A stretch of DNA of 64,000 nt, from positions 682,001 through 746,000 of the forward strand of contig CANMGU010000001.1 in NCBI GenBank assembly GCA_947497455.1. The letters run 5' to 3'. Origin of the DNA: an uncultured Sphingomonadaceae bacterium. GTDB taxonomy: Bacteria > Pseudomonadota > Alphaproteobacteria > Sphingomonadales > Sphingomonadaceae. How positions within the stretch are numbered: the first letter of the stretch is position 1; every line of letters starts with the position of its first letter. This document shows positions 23,332 through 32,611 of this stretch, in pieces. The translations under genes and the position numbers were made by a program. Below the pieces are notes generated by a model that saw nothing but the letters and a program-made list of their open reading frames with translations, was not told the DNA's origin and made no database searches.

Positions 23332-24279
23332 ATGACCCTGAACATCGCGATGCAAATGGACCCTATGGAAACCGTCAATATCGACGGGGACAGCAGTTTC
23401 GCACTCATGATCGCAGCGCAGAAACGCGGTCATAAGCTCTATCATTATGACGTGAAAGACCTGACCTATCTGGCCGGTCGTCTGACCACGCTGGCGCATC
23501 CGGTGAAGGTGCAGCGGGTACATGGTGATCACTATGAATTTGGCGAGCAAGTGCGGCTGGACCTCGGCAGCGATATTGATGTTGTGCTGATGCGGCAGGA
23601 TCCTCCCTTTGATGTCGGCTATATCACCGCCACCCATCTGCTTGAGCGGCTTGAAGGTGAAACTTTGGTGGTCAATAATCCAGTGTCTGTGCGTAACGCG
23701 CCTGAAAAAGTCTATGTCCTCGACTATGCCAAATATATGCCGCCAACGTTGGTGACGCGAAACATCGACGAAATCCGCGCCTTTCAAGAAGAGCATGGCG
23801 GCATTGTCGTGAAGCCGCTGCACGGCAATGGCGGCAAGGCTATCTTTCTGGTGCCAGAAGATGGCAGCAATCTAAGTGCCTTGATCGAGGTATTTAACCA
23901 GACATGGCCAGAGCCGCATATGATTCAGCCCTTTCTTCCCGAAGTACAGGATGGTGACAAGCGGATCGTTCTGGTGGACGGCGAAGTGGCCGGTGCGATC
24001 AACCGCAAGCCAGGTAAGGGCGAGTTTCGATCCAATCTGGCGCAAGGCGGCTATGCCGAGGCGGCTGGACTAACCGACCGCGAAAAAGAAATTTGCGCGG
24101 CGATGGGGTCGGATTTGAAACGGCTGGGCCTGTTGTTTGTCGGCATTGATGTGATTGGCGGCAAATGGCTGACCGAGATTAACGTGACTTCACCGACCGG
24201 AATTGTGGCGATTGATAAGTTTAACGGTACTGATACGTCAGGTATGATCTGGGATGCGATTGAGGCGCGGTTGGGGTGA
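23332..24279 (+). CDS. gshB: glutathione synthase
   Basis: A 315-residue ATP-grasp ligase that joins glycine to gamma-glutamylcysteine. The N terminus has IAMQMDPMETVNIDGDSSFALM; the ATP-binding part contains VVKPLHGNGGKAIFLV and KGEFRSNLAQGGYAEA. The C-terminal metal-binding block is GIDVIGGKWLTEINVTSPTGI. The length is normal. It follows yraN after 35 bases and is probably in the same transcript. A GST and a GFA-type protein elsewhere in the window would draw on the glutathione pool. Confidence 0.95.
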   Translation: MTLNIAMQMDPMETVNIDGDSSFALMIAAQKRGHKLYHYDVKDLTYLAGRLTTLAHPVKVQRVHGDHYEFGEQVRLDLGSDIDVVLMRQDPPFDVGYITATHLLERLEGETLVVNNPVSVRNAPEKVYVLDYAKYMPPTLVTRNIDEIRAFQEEHGGIVVKPLHGNGGKAIFLVPEDGSNLSALIEVFNQTWPEPHMIQPFLPEVQDGDKRIVLVDGEVAGAINRKPGKGEFRSNLAQGGYAEAAGLTDREKEICAAMGSDLKRLGLLFVGIDVIGGKWLTEINVTSPTGIVAIDKFNGTDTSGMIWDAIEARLG

Positions 24280-24313
24280 AGGCGGAATGTTCGCTATATC
24301 CCGAAAGCGGACA

Positions 24314-24856
24314 TCATGTTGCTTTTTTGGGAAGCGACCGAACTGTCAATATCAATCCGAACAAAATTTCTAGAACTGCTATCGTAGTTGTAGTTTCGAT
24401 AGGCAGAGTAACGCTGCCCAATGCGGCGAAAGCACCAACCGCAACCATTAGACCGCCCAATATCCAATAGATCAAATCTCCATAAGCTGTTCGGAAGCCG
24501 AAATAATGTGCGCCAACTGCCATTGCTGCAATTGGAAAAACCAGTTCAGGTTTAATATCAATAAATAGGTAAGCTATAAACAAACCCAGAAACATTGCCG
24601 GTAGTGTTTCTATCACTATCCGACCCCCTGGGTTTGATGGGTCTGGACCGTTTTGCTTAAAGGCAAGACGACAAATCGCAGTACCAATAGGGAAGATTAA
24701 TATTCCGCCTAGAAACAATGCGGCAAAGCCCGTTGATACGCCGGAGCGGGCAGTCAAGATAGCCGCCAATGCCCAGACCATTCCTGAGACAATTGCTCCC
24801 GGGCCTCCGCCCACGTAACTGCGTCTTAAATCGGCTTGGAAATCTTCGAGTGACAT
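24314..24856 (-). CDS. integral membrane protein of unknown function
   Basis: A 180-residue protein with six hydrophobic helices after a short polar N terminus. The region YVGGGPGAIVSGMVWALAAI followed by FPIGTAICRLAF resembles an uncharacterised small membrane family that I believe is DUF7010, though I am not certain. The gene is more AT-rich than gshB and xerC on either side and interrupts two housekeeping genes, which hints at later acquisition. Function unknown. Confidence 0.6.
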   Translation of the reverse strand: MSLEDFQADLRRSYVGGGPGAIVSGMVWALAAILTARSGVSTGFAALFLGGILIFPIGTAICRLAFKQNGPDPSNPGGRIVIETLPAMFLGLFIAYLFIDIKPELVFPIAAMAVGAHYFGFRTAYGDLIYWILGGLMVAVGAFAALGSVTLPIETTTTIAVLEILFGLILTVRSLPKKAT

Positions 24857-24923
24857 TTCTGATGGTTAGCGGAAATCATTGATCGATCAAAGTATTTTAG
24901 CGGACATTTTCTGAAACCAAAGC

Positions 24924-25823
24924 TCAACTCGCCCGAGGATGCGCGTTCTGATAGACATCCAGCAAATGCGCGGCATCGACTGCCGTATAGACTTGCGTAC
25001 TGCTTAAGCTCGCGTGACCGAGCAACTCTTGCAAACTCCGCAAATCAGCGCCACCGGCCAGCAAATGGGTGGCAAAGCTGTGGCGCAAGGCATGGGGTGT
25101 GGTCTTGTCAGATAGGCCCAGTTTTCCGCGGGCTTGCTGGACGACCCGGCGAATCAGATTGGGCGAGAGCGGGCCGCCGCGCTTGCCACGGAAAATCATT
25201 TGGTCAGGTTTCATGAGATGCGGACACAGATCAATATAATGCTCTATTGCTTCGCGAACCTTGGGAAGCAGTGGTACGATCCGGGTCTTGCTCCGTTTTC
25301 CGGTCACACGCAGTGTATCGGTCAAGGGCAAGGCATCACCGGTCAGATCGAGCGCCTCGCTAATCCGCAGGCCTGATCCATAGAGTAAGAGCAAGACCGC
25401 CCAATCGCGGGCTCCAACCCAATCGCTGCTGGCGCTTTCGGCAATATCATCGGCAATGGCGACGATATCGTCGGGCGAGGCTGGGCGCGGCACGCCGCGT
25501 GTGACCTTGGGCCCCTTGATCTTGGGTATCTGACCGTCTTCACCGCCCGCAAATTTCAAGAAGGCTCGGATAGCCGACAATTCTCGTGCCGCGCTATTGT
25601 TGGACAGCCCGTCGCCACGGCGAAAAGCAAGATAGGATCGGATATCAGTCTGTTTGAGTGTCCTGAGTTCCGCTTTGTCCACTGCACCGCCGAGATGCTC
25701 CATGAGAAAGCTGCAGAACCGTTCTGCCGTTGCCATATAGGCTCTCACGGTGTGCTGCGAGCGTCGTCGCCCTTCGCGCAAATGGCGGGAAAAGTCCTTC
25801 ACGAGAGCATTGGCGCTATCCAT
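24924..25823 (-). CDS. xerC: tyrosine recombinase XerC
   Basis: A 299-residue site-specific recombinase that resolves chromosome dimers at dif with XerD. The N-terminal SAM-like core-binding domain spans about 1-95 (FSRHLREGRRRSQHTVRAYM). The catalytic residues are visible: R in GSGLRISEALDL, the beta-hairpin K in TGKRSKTRIVPL, H-x-x-R in PHALRHSFATHLL, H in LLGHASLSSTQVY and the nucleophilic Tyr there. Its chromosomal housekeeping context and ordinary length argue against an integron or phage integrase. Confidence 0.9.
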   Translation of the reverse strand: MDSANALVKDFSRHLREGRRRSQHTVRAYMATAERFCSFLMEHLGGAVDKAELRTLKQTDIRSYLAFRRGDGLSNNSAARELSAIRAFLKFAGGEDGQIPKIKGPKVTRGVPRPASPDDIVAIADDIAESASSDWVGARDWAVLLLLYGSGLRISEALDLTGDALPLTDTLRVTGKRSKTRIVPLLPKVREAIEHYIDLCPHLMKPDQMIFRGKRGGPLSPNLIRRVVQQARGKLGLSDKTTPHALRHSFATHLLAGGADLRSLQELLGHASLSSTQVYTAVDAAHLLDVYQNAHPRAS

Positions 25824-25880
25824 CCGCAGAATCTAGCAGGCTATCAAGGAAACGCAAATTCTGACGTCTAATGACCCGCA

Positions 25881-27077
25881 TCAGGTGCGAAGTGAATCGG
25901 CTATAATCTTGGGCAACAACGCATCGAGCAAGGGCATGCCCTTGGGTTTGACGGTAAGGTGATTTTCCTGCCGATCGATCAGCCCAAGAACAGTGATTTT
26001 TTGCACTTCTGCCTCATCCACCATGTCCGCGATGTCCAATCCGGTTTTTGCCGCCAGAGCGGCCAAATCGATGCCTTCGCCGAGCCGAAGACCCATCATC
26101 AAGGCTTCGGCGGCCTGAACATCCGGGGATAGCGCCTGTTCGATTTTTAATCCATGACCGTTGCGCTCTATGGCCGACAGGAAATTTTCCGGCTTTTTAT
26201 GCCGCTCGGTTGCCCAGCTCAGCCGCCGTCCATGGGCACCTGGGCCGACGCCGATATAGTCGCGATAGCGCCAATAGCTTAGATTGTGGCGGCTTTCCTG
26301 ACCGATACGGGCATGGTTGCTGATTTCATAGGCGGGCAAACCAGTCGCTTTGGTCATTTCCTGTGTCAGTTCGAACAAATCGGCGCAATGATCATCGTCA
26401 GCCGGAACAAGATGTCCTGTGCGCACCAGTGTTTCAAACCGTGTACCGGGTTCAATGGTGAGCTGATAGAGTGAAAGATGATCGGTACCAAAGCGCAACG
26501 CCCGAGCGAGTTCCGATTGCCAATCATCCAAAGATTGGCCGGGACGTGCATAAATCAGGTCAAAGCTCACGCGGTCGAAATTTTGCTGTGCAGTTTCGAG
26601 TGCAGCAAGGCCTTCTGCGACATCATGTGCGCGGCCAAGAAATTCCAGAGTCTGATCGTCAAGTGACTGTAATCCCAAGGAAACCCGGTTAACACCAGCC
26701 GATGCAATATCGGCAAATTTGCTAGCTTCCACCGACGAAGGATTGGCCTCCAGAGTAATCTCGCAACCGGTGTTCAAACCCCACAGTTTATCGGCTTCTG
26801 CAATCAGCGATGCGACGAGCTGAGGGGGCATGAGCGACGGAGTGCCACCACCAAAAAAAACCGAACTAATCCGCGGACTTGGGTTAACTTTATATTCATG
26901 CCTGAGGTCGAGAAGAAGGGCTTTCTGCCATGCGTGCTGATCGATTTGATCGCGCACATGACTGTTAAAGTCGCAATAGGGACATTTGGCGACACAGAAC
27001 GGCCAGTGAATGTAGAGTGCAATCTCGTCACGGTCCGTCTGCTTCGCTGAAACGGGAGAGGACGGGTTATGAAGCAT
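25881..27077 (-). CDS. hemW: HemW-like radical SAM protein
   Basis: A 398-residue radical SAM protein. The cluster motif at C28, C32 and C35 ([14 protein letters not shown]) has phenylalanine where oxygen-independent coproporphyrinogen oxidase HemN has a fourth cysteine, which marks HemW, a heme chaperone rather than an oxidase. Further blocks are [12 protein letters not shown] and [19 protein letters not shown]. The start is ATG 27077; an in-frame start at 27113 would overlap the divergent CAP gene further. It may share its 3' neighbourhood with rdgB and rph but is separately started. Confidence 0.9.
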   Translation of the reverse strand: MLHNPSSPVSAKQTDRDEIALYIHWPFCVAKCPYCDFNSHVRDQIDQHAWQKALLLDLRHEYKVNPSPRISSVFFGGGTPSLMPPQLVASLIAEADKLWGLNTGCEITLEANPSSVEASKFADIASAGVNRVSLGLQSLDDQTLEFLGRAHDVAEGLAALETAQQNFDRVSFDLIYARPGQSLDDWQSELARALRFGTDHLSLYQLTIEPGTRFETLVRTGHLVPADDDHCADLFELTQEMTKATGLPAYEISNHARIGQESRHNLSYWRYRDYIGVGPGAHGRRLSWATERHKKPENFLSAIERNGHGLKIEQALSPDVQAAEALMMGLRLGEGIDLAALAAKTGLDIADMVDEAEVQKITVLGLIDRQENHLTVKPKGMPLLDALLPKIIADSLRT

Positions 27078-27755
27078 CAGCGCACCACTAAGCATCGCCG
27101 CCATTTCGTGCAAGCAGCAATGCTGGCATTATTGGTTGGTTGTGGCAGCGAAGGCGGAGGTCCTCCAGCAGTGACGCTGCCTGGTTCTCCGACACCATCC
27201 CCAACTCCTACTCCGACACCAGCACCGACCCCGGCTCCCACTCCGGCGCCTGCTCCAACGCCGACACCAACGCCGGCCCCAACTCCCACGCCATCACCGA
27301 CCCCATCGCCGACTGGTGATGCAAGGCTGCAGATCTTGTTGGAAGAACATAATGAAGCGCGTGCCGAAGTTGGTGTCCCGCCGGTTGAATTGGACCCGGC
27401 TCTGAATGCGGCAGCATTGGAATATGCCGAAACCCTGATTGCTAATGGCCGCTTCGAACACAGTCCAGGTGCATCGCGTCCCAATCAGGGCGAGAATCTG
27501 TTTGCGGGGACCGCAGATGCTTTCTCGCCGGAACAGATGGTCGGTTTTTGGGTGGATGAGAAGCGGTTTTTTGTTCGCGGAACCTTTCCCGACGTCAGCA
27601 CGACGGGGCGCTGGCAGGATGTTGGTCACTATACCCAGATCATCTGGCGGGACACGACGAGAATCGGCTGCGGCATTGCCACAAACGGTCAGCGAGACGT
27701 GCTGGTCTGCCGTTATAGCCCGCCGGGTAACTTTATCGGCAGACCCGTATACTAG
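27069..27755 (+). CDS. CAP/SCP-like secreted protein with Pro-Thr linker
   Basis: A 228-residue lipoprotein. The basic N terminus and [10 protein letters not shown] end in a lipobox. Residues about 37-82 are a proline/threonine/alanine/serine repeat ([11 protein letters not shown] type), a flexible spacer coded by a repetitive stretch at 27180-27312. The CAP domain follows: [63 protein letters not shown]. The CAP-cavity histidines and glutamates are kept. The role is unknown; bacterial members are often surface proteins. The start overlaps the divergent hemW start by nine bases. Confidence 0.87.
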   Translation: MKHQRTTKHRRHFVQAAMLALLVGCGSEGGGPPAVTLPGSPTPSPTPTPTPAPTPAPTPAPAPTPTPTPAPTPTPSPTPSPTGDARLQILLEEHNEARAEVGVPPVELDPALNAAALEYAETLIANGRFEHSPGASRPNQGENLFAGTADAFSPEQMVGFWVDEKRFFVRGTFPDVSTTGRWQDVGHYTQIIWRDTTRIGCGIATNGQRDVLVCRYSPPGNFIGRPVY

Positions 27756-27776
27756 ATTCTCGCGATGTAATGTCGG

Positions 27777-28409
27777 TTAACTGAGGCAACCGTCGACGAG
27801 TTTTTTGAAAGCATCGGCGCGGTGGCTCATGTCGTGCTTCTGTTGTGGATCGAGTTCGGCAAAGGTTTGATCAAAACCAAGGGGCTGAAAGACCGGGTCA
27901 TAGCCAAAGCCTAGTGTTCCGCGTGGTGGCCAGATCAAATTGCCTTGTGCCCGTCCCTCGAAAATCTCCGAATGTCCATCAGGCCAGGCCAAAGCAAGGG
28001 TGCAGATAAAATAGGCGCTTCGGTCGGTTTCAAGGCCAAGCTCGGCCAGCTTGCCTTCGACTTTGCCCATCGCCATATACCAATCGCGCCCTGGACCCCC
28101 TTCATAGCTGGCGGCTTCTGCCCAATCGGCGGTATAGACCCCGGGGGCGTTGTTGAGTGCCGTTACGCAAAGCCCACTATCGTCCGACAAAGCCACACAA
28201 TTGGCCCCTTCGGCACTGGCGCGTGCCTTGAGCAGTGCATTTTCCGCAAAGGTCGTTCCGGTTTCTTCCGGCTCGGGAAGGTCCAGCTCTGCCGCTGAAA
28301 CCGGCTCGATACCAAAAGGATCCAGCAAGGCGCGTATCTCACGCACCTTGCCCTGATTATGACTGGCGATGATCAGTTTGCCAGGTGTGAGCTTTCGGTG
28401 TCCGGTCAT
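27777..28409 (-). CDS. rdgB: RdgB/HAM1 non-canonical purine NTP pyrophosphatase
   Basis: A 210-residue nucleotide-pool sanitiser that hydrolyses dITP and XTP. The N-terminal LIIASHNQGKVREI and GTTFAENALLKARA give the phosphate site; the acid DDSGLCVTALNNAPGVYTA is the base-binding and metal region. GFGYDPVFQP and the C-terminal KHDMSHRADAFKKL complete the signature. The start is ATG 28409 with a GTG at 28412 possible. It lies eight bases after rph, and the two are commonly co-transcribed. Confidence 0.95.
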   Translation of the reverse strand: MTGHRKLTPGKLIIASHNQGKVREIRALLDPFGIEPVSAAELDLPEPEETGTTFAENALLKARASAEGANCVALSDDSGLCVTALNNAPGVYTADWAEAASYEGGPGRDWYMAMGKVEGKLAELGLETDRSAYFICTLALAWPDGHSEIFEGRAQGNLIWPPRGTLGFGYDPVFQPLGFDQTFAELDPQQKHDMSHRADAFKKLVDGCLS

Positions 28410-28417
28410 CACAAGGC

Positions 28418-29131
28418 TCAGGAGACCGCTTTGTCCTGTGCCTCGAAAATCCGGTCGCAGCCGATCTTGGCCAGCCGCATCAGGCGCATCAGACCTTCAT
28501 CATCAAAGGTTTCGCCTTCGGCTGTCGCCTGTGCTTCGGCAATATTGCCATCACCGGTCAGCACGAAATTGGCATCGGCACCAGCATTGCTGTCCTCATC
28601 ATAATCCAGGTCGAGCACAGGATTACCGTTGTAAATTCCACAGCTGATCGCAGCTATTTTCTGTTCAATCGGGTCTTCGCTGATCAGCTTTTCATCGAGC
28701 AGGCCATTGACTGCCAATCGCAGTGCAACCCATGCACCGCTAATCGACGCGGTGCGCGTGCCGCCGTCGGCCTGTATGACATCGCAATCGACCGTGATCT
28801 GACGCTCGCCCAGTTTTTTCATATCGACAACAGCCCGCAGAGAACGTCCGATAAGGCGTTGGATTTCCTGCGTTCTGCCCGATTGCTTGCCGCGTGCCGC
28901 TTCGCGGGAATTGCGGGTATTGGTGGCGCGAGGCAACATCGAATATTCGCCGGTGACCCAGCCTTCACCCTTGCCGCGAAGCCAGGGTGGAATGCGTTCT
29001 TCGATACTTGCGGTGCAAATCACCTTGGTATCGCCAAAGCTGATCAGGCAGGAGCCTTCCGCATGTTTGGTATATTCGGTTTCGATAGAAATAGCGCGCA
29101 TCTCGTCCAGCGCGCGTCCTGATGGGCGCAT
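28418..29131 (-). CDS. rph: ribonuclease PH
   Basis: A 237-residue phosphorolytic exonuclease that trims tRNA 3' ends. The sequence opens [20 protein letters not shown], with the conserved [20 protein letters not shown] and the RNA-binding and phosphate-binding blocks [20 protein letters not shown] and [17 protein letters not shown]. The C terminus DADFNFVLT-like element reads [14 protein letters not shown]. Length and residues are normal. It is divergent from hrcA. Confidence 0.97.
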   Translation of the reverse strand: MRPSGRALDEMRAISIETEYTKHAEGSCLISFGDTKVICTASIEERIPPWLRGKGEGWVTGEYSMLPRATNTRNSREAARGKQSGRTQEIQRLIGRSLRAVVDMKKLGERQITVDCDVIQADGGTRTASISGAWVALRLAVNGLLDEKLISEDPIEQKIAAISCGIYNGNPVLDLDYDEDSNAGADANFVLTGDGNIAEAQATAEGETFDDEGLMRLMRLAKIGCDRIFEAQDKAVS

Positions 29132-29265
29132 GTGATGATTCTCCTGTGGCTTTGAAGGGATGTCTTAGAATAGTGATGGATGGATGCAAGCGCTCTTTGT
29201 TGACGAAATTAGTGGCCGTTTGTTCCATCTCCATTTCCCCAACGGGATTGCTTCGCATAAAGGAC

Positions 29266-29299
29266 AGGATGGTTCTGGAAACTGGTCCAGAAACATCCT
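29266..29299. promoter_or_regulatory. inverted repeat upstream of hrcA, not CIRCE
   Basis: Arms AGGATGGTTCTGG (29266-29278) and CCAGAAACATCCT (29287-29299) are inverted with one mismatch and an eight-base centre. The element ends 12 bases before the hrcA start. It does not resemble CIRCE (TTAGCACTC-N9-GAGTGCTAA). It could be an operator or an mRNA hairpin masking the ribosome-binding region. Which of these holds is inference. Confidence 0.55.
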
Positions 29300-29311
29300 A
29301 TCTAATGTCCA

Positions 29312-30355
29312 ATGACCACCACACCCATCACCGAAATGAACGACCGAACTCGCGATATTTTTCGCGTGGTGGTGGAATCCTATCTCGATAGCGGTGCACC
29401 AGTTGGTTCTCGGACGATATCCAAAGCGCCCGGTCTCGAACTTTCACCCGCTTCCATCCGCAATGTCATGCAGGATCTCGAAGAATTGGGTTTGCTCGCC
29501 GCGCCGCATACCAGTGCAGGACGGATGCCGACCGAGTTGGGATTGCGACTATTTGTCGATGGCATGATGCAAGCGGCAGAGCCTTCGCGAGAGGAACGCG
29601 ATGCGATTGAGAGCCAGATTAGCGAGAGCGGGCCGGTCGAAGATGCCTTGCGCGCAACCACCAGCATCTTGTCCGGTCTGTCGTCTTGCGCTGGCCTAGT
29701 CATGGTGCCGAAGCGCGAGCCGACGCTCAAACAATTCAGTTTCGTGAAATTATCGGAAGGGCAGGGGCTGGCCATTCTCGTGTCCCAAGATGGCAGTGTG
29801 GAAAACCGTGTACTCGATCTGCCCATCGGCATATCGGAATCCGCATTGGTCGAGGCAGGCAATTATCTTACTGCGCAATATGGCGGGATGACGCTGTCAC
29901 AGGCCTTCTCCCGGATTGATCGCGATATTCAAGCCGGCCGGACGGCGATAGACAAAGCGTCGGAAGATCTTGTTCAGCGCGGCCTGGTCACCTGGACTCA
30001 GGATCCGGCAGAGCGTCCCATCCTGATAGTTCGCGGGCAGGCCAACTTACTGGAAGACAGCGCGTTGGATGATCTCGACCGGGTCCGCCAATTGCTAGAC
30101 GAGCTTGAGGGTAAACAGGAAATCGCCCGTTTGCTGGATAACGCCCGTGATGCCGAGGCGGCTAAAATATTTATTGGCGCAGAGAATAAATTATTCTCCC
30201 TTTCCGGTTCATCTGTGATAGCGGCCCCCTATAAAGATGGCGACGGACAAGTGGTCGGCGTGGTCGGGGTTATTGGCCCCACCCGCTTGAACTATGCCCG
30301 CGTCGTACCCATGGTAGATTTTACAGCACAAACGCTGTCTAGATTGTTGAAATGA
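29312..30355 (+). CDS. hrcA: heat-inducible transcription repressor HrcA
   Basis: A 347-residue repressor of chaperonin genes. The winged helix at the N terminus reads DIFRVVVESYLDSGAPVGSRTISK, then LSPASIRNVMQDLEELGLLAAPHTSAGRMPTELGLRLFVD. The GAF-like and dimerisation parts follow with GVVGVIGPTRLNYARVVPMVDF near the C terminus. No CIRCE site was found in front of it or elsewhere in the window, so its own operator is unclear. It overlaps grpE by ATGA. Confidence 0.95.
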   Translation: MTTTPITEMNDRTRDIFRVVVESYLDSGAPVGSRTISKAPGLELSPASIRNVMQDLEELGLLAAPHTSAGRMPTELGLRLFVDGMMQAAEPSREERDAIESQISESGPVEDALRATTSILSGLSSCAGLVMVPKREPTLKQFSFVKLSEGQGLAILVSQDGSVENRVLDLPIGISESALVEAGNYLTAQYGGMTLSQAFSRIDRDIQAGRTAIDKASEDLVQRGLVTWTQDPAERPILIVRGQANLLEDSALDDLDRVRQLLDELEGKQEIARLLDNARDAEAAKIFIGAENKLFSLSGSSVIAAPYKDGDGQVVGVVGVIGPTRLNYARVVPMVDFTAQTLSRLLK

Positions 30356-30963
30356 GTGACGAAATAATGAGTGATACAGACCCACAAGAAAATGAAGATG
30401 CGAAACTGGACGAAGCCGCCGCAGCAGAGCTGGAAGGCGTGCCCGAAGCATTGAAAGAAGGCGGGGATGAAGCCGTCGAAGGAACGTCCCAGGAAGAGCA
30501 TATCGCGGCCCTTGAAAACGAACTGGCCGAAGCAAAGCAACAGGTTCTCTATGCGCAGGCGGAAACCCAGAATGTTCGCCGCCGGTTGGAAAAAGATGCA
30601 CAGGATGCCAAAGCCTATGCTGCGACCGGCTTTGCTCGCGATATGCTGAGCGTATCTGACAATTTGCAGCGCGCGCTTGCCGCTATTCCCACCGAAATCA
30701 AAAATGAAGAAAAGTGGAAAGGCCTGATCGGCGGTATCGAAGCGACCGGACGGGAACTGGAAACCGTGTTTGAGAAAAACGGTATCAAGCGGGTGGCCTC
30801 TGTTGGCTTGCCTCTCGACCCTAATCAGCATCAGGCAATGGTCGAAGTGCCAACCGATGAGCAAGAGCCGGGAACTGTGGTGCAGGAAATGCAAGCGGGT
30901 TACATGATCAAGGACCGGTTGTTGCGGCCTGCCTTTGTTGGTGTGGCGAAAAAGCCGGAGTGA
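30352..30963 (+). CDS. grpE: nucleotide exchange factor GrpE
   Basis: A 203-residue DnaK co-chaperone that releases ADP. An acidic N-terminal tail (about 1-55) leads into a long coiled coil (HIAALENELAEAKQQVLYAQAETQNVRRRL, FARDMLSVSDNLQRAL), and the C-terminal beta domain ends GTVVQEMQAGYMIKDRLLRPAFVGVAKKP, the family signature. It starts at ATG 30352, overlapping the hrcA stop. dnaK is not adjacent. Confidence 0.95.
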   Translation: MSDEIMSDTDPQENEDAKLDEAAAAELEGVPEALKEGGDEAVEGTSQEEHIAALENELAEAKQQVLYAQAETQNVRRRLEKDAQDAKAYAATGFARDMLSVSDNLQRALAAIPTEIKNEEKWKGLIGGIEATGRELETVFEKNGIKRVASVGLPLDPNQHQAMVEVPTDEQEPGTVVQEMQAGYMIKDRLLRPAFVGVAKKPE

Positions 30964-31586
30964 ATTTTGGTGAAATAGAGGAGGCGTTTGGGGTATCTGA
31001 GTTACCCAATGCTTTATTCTATTCTTTTCCATGGGGATTGCGGCTTGAATTGTCTGATGTTGAAACGGCATCGGGTACCAGACATCTAGAGCGGTTTCTT
31101 GATGCTTTGACGCGAGCTAAAATCATCACTCACGCCTGTTTGAACGACTCCCAAACGGTCGATGTATTTCTTTCCCGCTACGGTCCCAAGCACCCGGCGC
31201 CAGCCATGCCTAAAGTAGTCGATCAGCTAGAAGATATCGGATTTGACGGTGGTCGGCTAAATTATTGCGGATCAGTAAAGCACGACGATGATTGGATGGC
31301 GGGTGACCATCGACATTGGTATTCTTGCAAATTGCTGGGAGAAAGTCGGGAAATCGATAAATTGATCTGGAACTGCGTCGCAGAAGATATGGGAATTCAG
31401 CCTTATGTAGAGTGGGCTGATATCTTCTTTACTGATCTGAAGAGACGAATGATTGTTCACGTTTATGATGATCGCGGGATGGATGTAGTCGCGATGGATA
31501 AAAAGACACTTCAACCGTTTTATGGGAAATTCAATAAATGGTTGCTGGATTATGACCGGGAAACGATGGTTGAGAAGTTTGGATAA
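30960..31586 (+). CDS. DUF3885-like protein
   Basis: A 208-residue protein of unknown function. The segments ALFYSFPWGLRLELSD near the start, RAKIITHACLNDSQTVDVFL, and the C-terminal VHVYDDRGMDVVAMD followed by NKWLLDYDRETM match my recollection of DUF3885. The start is GTG 30960, overlapping the grpE stop, which suggests read-through from the hrcA-grpE transcript. Base composition is visibly more AT-rich than grpE, so it may be a later addition at the end of the operon. Confidence 0.6.
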   Translation: MNFGEIEEAFGVSELPNALFYSFPWGLRLELSDVETASGTRHLERFLDALTRAKIITHACLNDSQTVDVFLSRYGPKHPAPAMPKVVDQLEDIGFDGGRLNYCGSVKHDDDWMAGDHRHWYSCKLLGESREIDKLIWNCVAEDMGIQPYVEWADIFFTDLKRRMIVHVYDDRGMDVVAMDKKTLQPFYGKFNKWLLDYDRETMVEKFG

Positions 31587-31617
31587 TCGCTGTTTCCATC
31601 GAGCTGGATGAAATTTG

Positions 31618-32406
31618 TCAAAAAATCGAATTTCCCATACCGCCATCGATGGTGAGGCTTTGCCCGGTCACATAGCCGGCCATTTCGCTGCAGAATAGCG
31701 CCACAAATGCGCCCATATCTTCGGCATCGCCAAAGCGTCCGACCGGGATGCGGACCTGTTTGACGAATTGGGCGACTTCTTCGTTATAGCTGGTGCCATT
31801 GGTTTCGGCCTGGCTTTCGAACATGTCTTTGATCCCGTCGGTATGATGCATGCCGGGGAGGATGGTGTTGATCATGACGCCATGTCTGGCGACCTGTTTC
31901 GCGACAGCCACGCTATAGTTGACCAGCGCGGACCGTGGCGGTCCCGAAAGAACGCGCATTGCCGCCGGATATTTGGCCGCCCCGGTCGCGATATTGACGA
32001 TACGCCCCCATTTGCGTTCGACCATGCCATCAATAACGGCCTTGATGAATTCTACGGGGCTGAGCAATGTGAGCGACAATGCCTTTTCCCAATCCTCACG
32101 ATCAACCGTCCGGAAGTCTCCGGTAAATGGGGGTGGAGAACAGGTCGCCACCAGAATATCAGGATCCGGACAGATAGAGAGGATCTTATCGCGACCGGCG
32201 TCGCTGCTATGGTCTGCCACGATCGGTGTGATCTTGGCACCCGTTTCCTTCGCCATTTGTTCGCAGCTTCTATGCAGTTTTTCTTCCCCCCTGGCGGTGA
32301 CAAACAATTCGGTCTTTTCCCGGGCAAGAGCCAATGCTGCACCGCGCCCCAATCCAGCGCTACCGCCATTGACCAGAGCCACCTTTCCTGAAATCCCCAA
32401 ATCCAT
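31618..32406 (-). CDS. atypical short-chain dehydrogenase/reductase
   Basis: A 262-residue Rossmann-fold protein. The cofactor loop is VNGGSAGLGRGAALALA and the end GRFGDAEDMGAFVALFCSEMAGYVTGQSLTIDGG is typical of 3-ketoacyl reductase-like SDRs. Where classical SDRs carry Y-x3-K, this protein reads SGPPRSALVN, so the catalytic Tyr and Lys are replaced. The same is known in a BKR-like SDR subgroup of unclear activity. The start is ATG 32406. It stands divergent from a PadR regulator with a palindrome between, so PadR may control it. Confidence 0.8.
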   Translation of the reverse strand: MDLGISGKVALVNGGSAGLGRGAALALAREKTELFVTARGEEKLHRSCEQMAKETGAKITPIVADHSSDAGRDKILSICPDPDILVATCSPPPFTGDFRTVDREDWEKALSLTLLSPVEFIKAVIDGMVERKWGRIVNIATGAAKYPAAMRVLSGPPRSALVNYSVAVAKQVARHGVMINTILPGMHHTDGIKDMFESQAETNGTSYNEEVAQFVKQVRIPVGRFGDAEDMGAFVALFCSEMAGYVTGQSLTIDGGMGNSIF

Positions 32407-32564
32407 ATCGCTATCCTTTCGCATCCATTCGTAACATCTGGCGGGTTTTGTGCCGACTAGCCAATCGGATAGACGGTGGTTCAAGGATGGCGCGGTAAAA
32501 ATTCACTCCTTTCAAGTCAGTAGCTTGCAAGATTTTCACCCTTCATCCCTTGTATTCTTGTTAT

Positions 32565-32587
32565 TAAGATATATCTTAGTTGCAACT
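32565..32587. promoter_or_regulatory. overlapping palindromes between SDR and padR
   Basis: TAAGATATATCTTA (32565-32578) is a perfect 14-base palindrome and is followed directly by the perfect ten-base palindrome AGTTGCAACT (32578-32587). They lie 25-47 bases before the PadR start and between divergent genes, the usual position of an autoregulatory PadR operator. Binding is inferred. Confidence 0.55.
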
Positions 32588-32611
32588 TAGACATATAAAG
32601 AAGGTGATATT

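Noticed and set aside
24924..25823. Tyrosine recombinase as a sign of an integrated element
   Set aside because: Sequence, length and housekeeping neighbours fit chromosomal XerC; no att repeats or phage genes nearby.
27180..27312. Repetitive CCNACNCC-type sequence that might be mistaken for a CRISPR or tandem repeat locus
   Set aside because: It is an irregular triplet-phased coding repeat for a Pro/Thr linker without spacers; no CRISPR array or cas gene was found in the window.
27077..27484. Gly-Val-rich frame on the minus strand opposite the Pro-Thr linker
   Set aside because: Its repeats are the complement of the CAP protein spacer; the plus-strand gene has signal peptide and CAP motifs.
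29132..29311. CIRCE element before hrcA
   Set aside because: TTAGCACTC and GAGTGCTAA are not present; only the unrelated inverted repeat was found.
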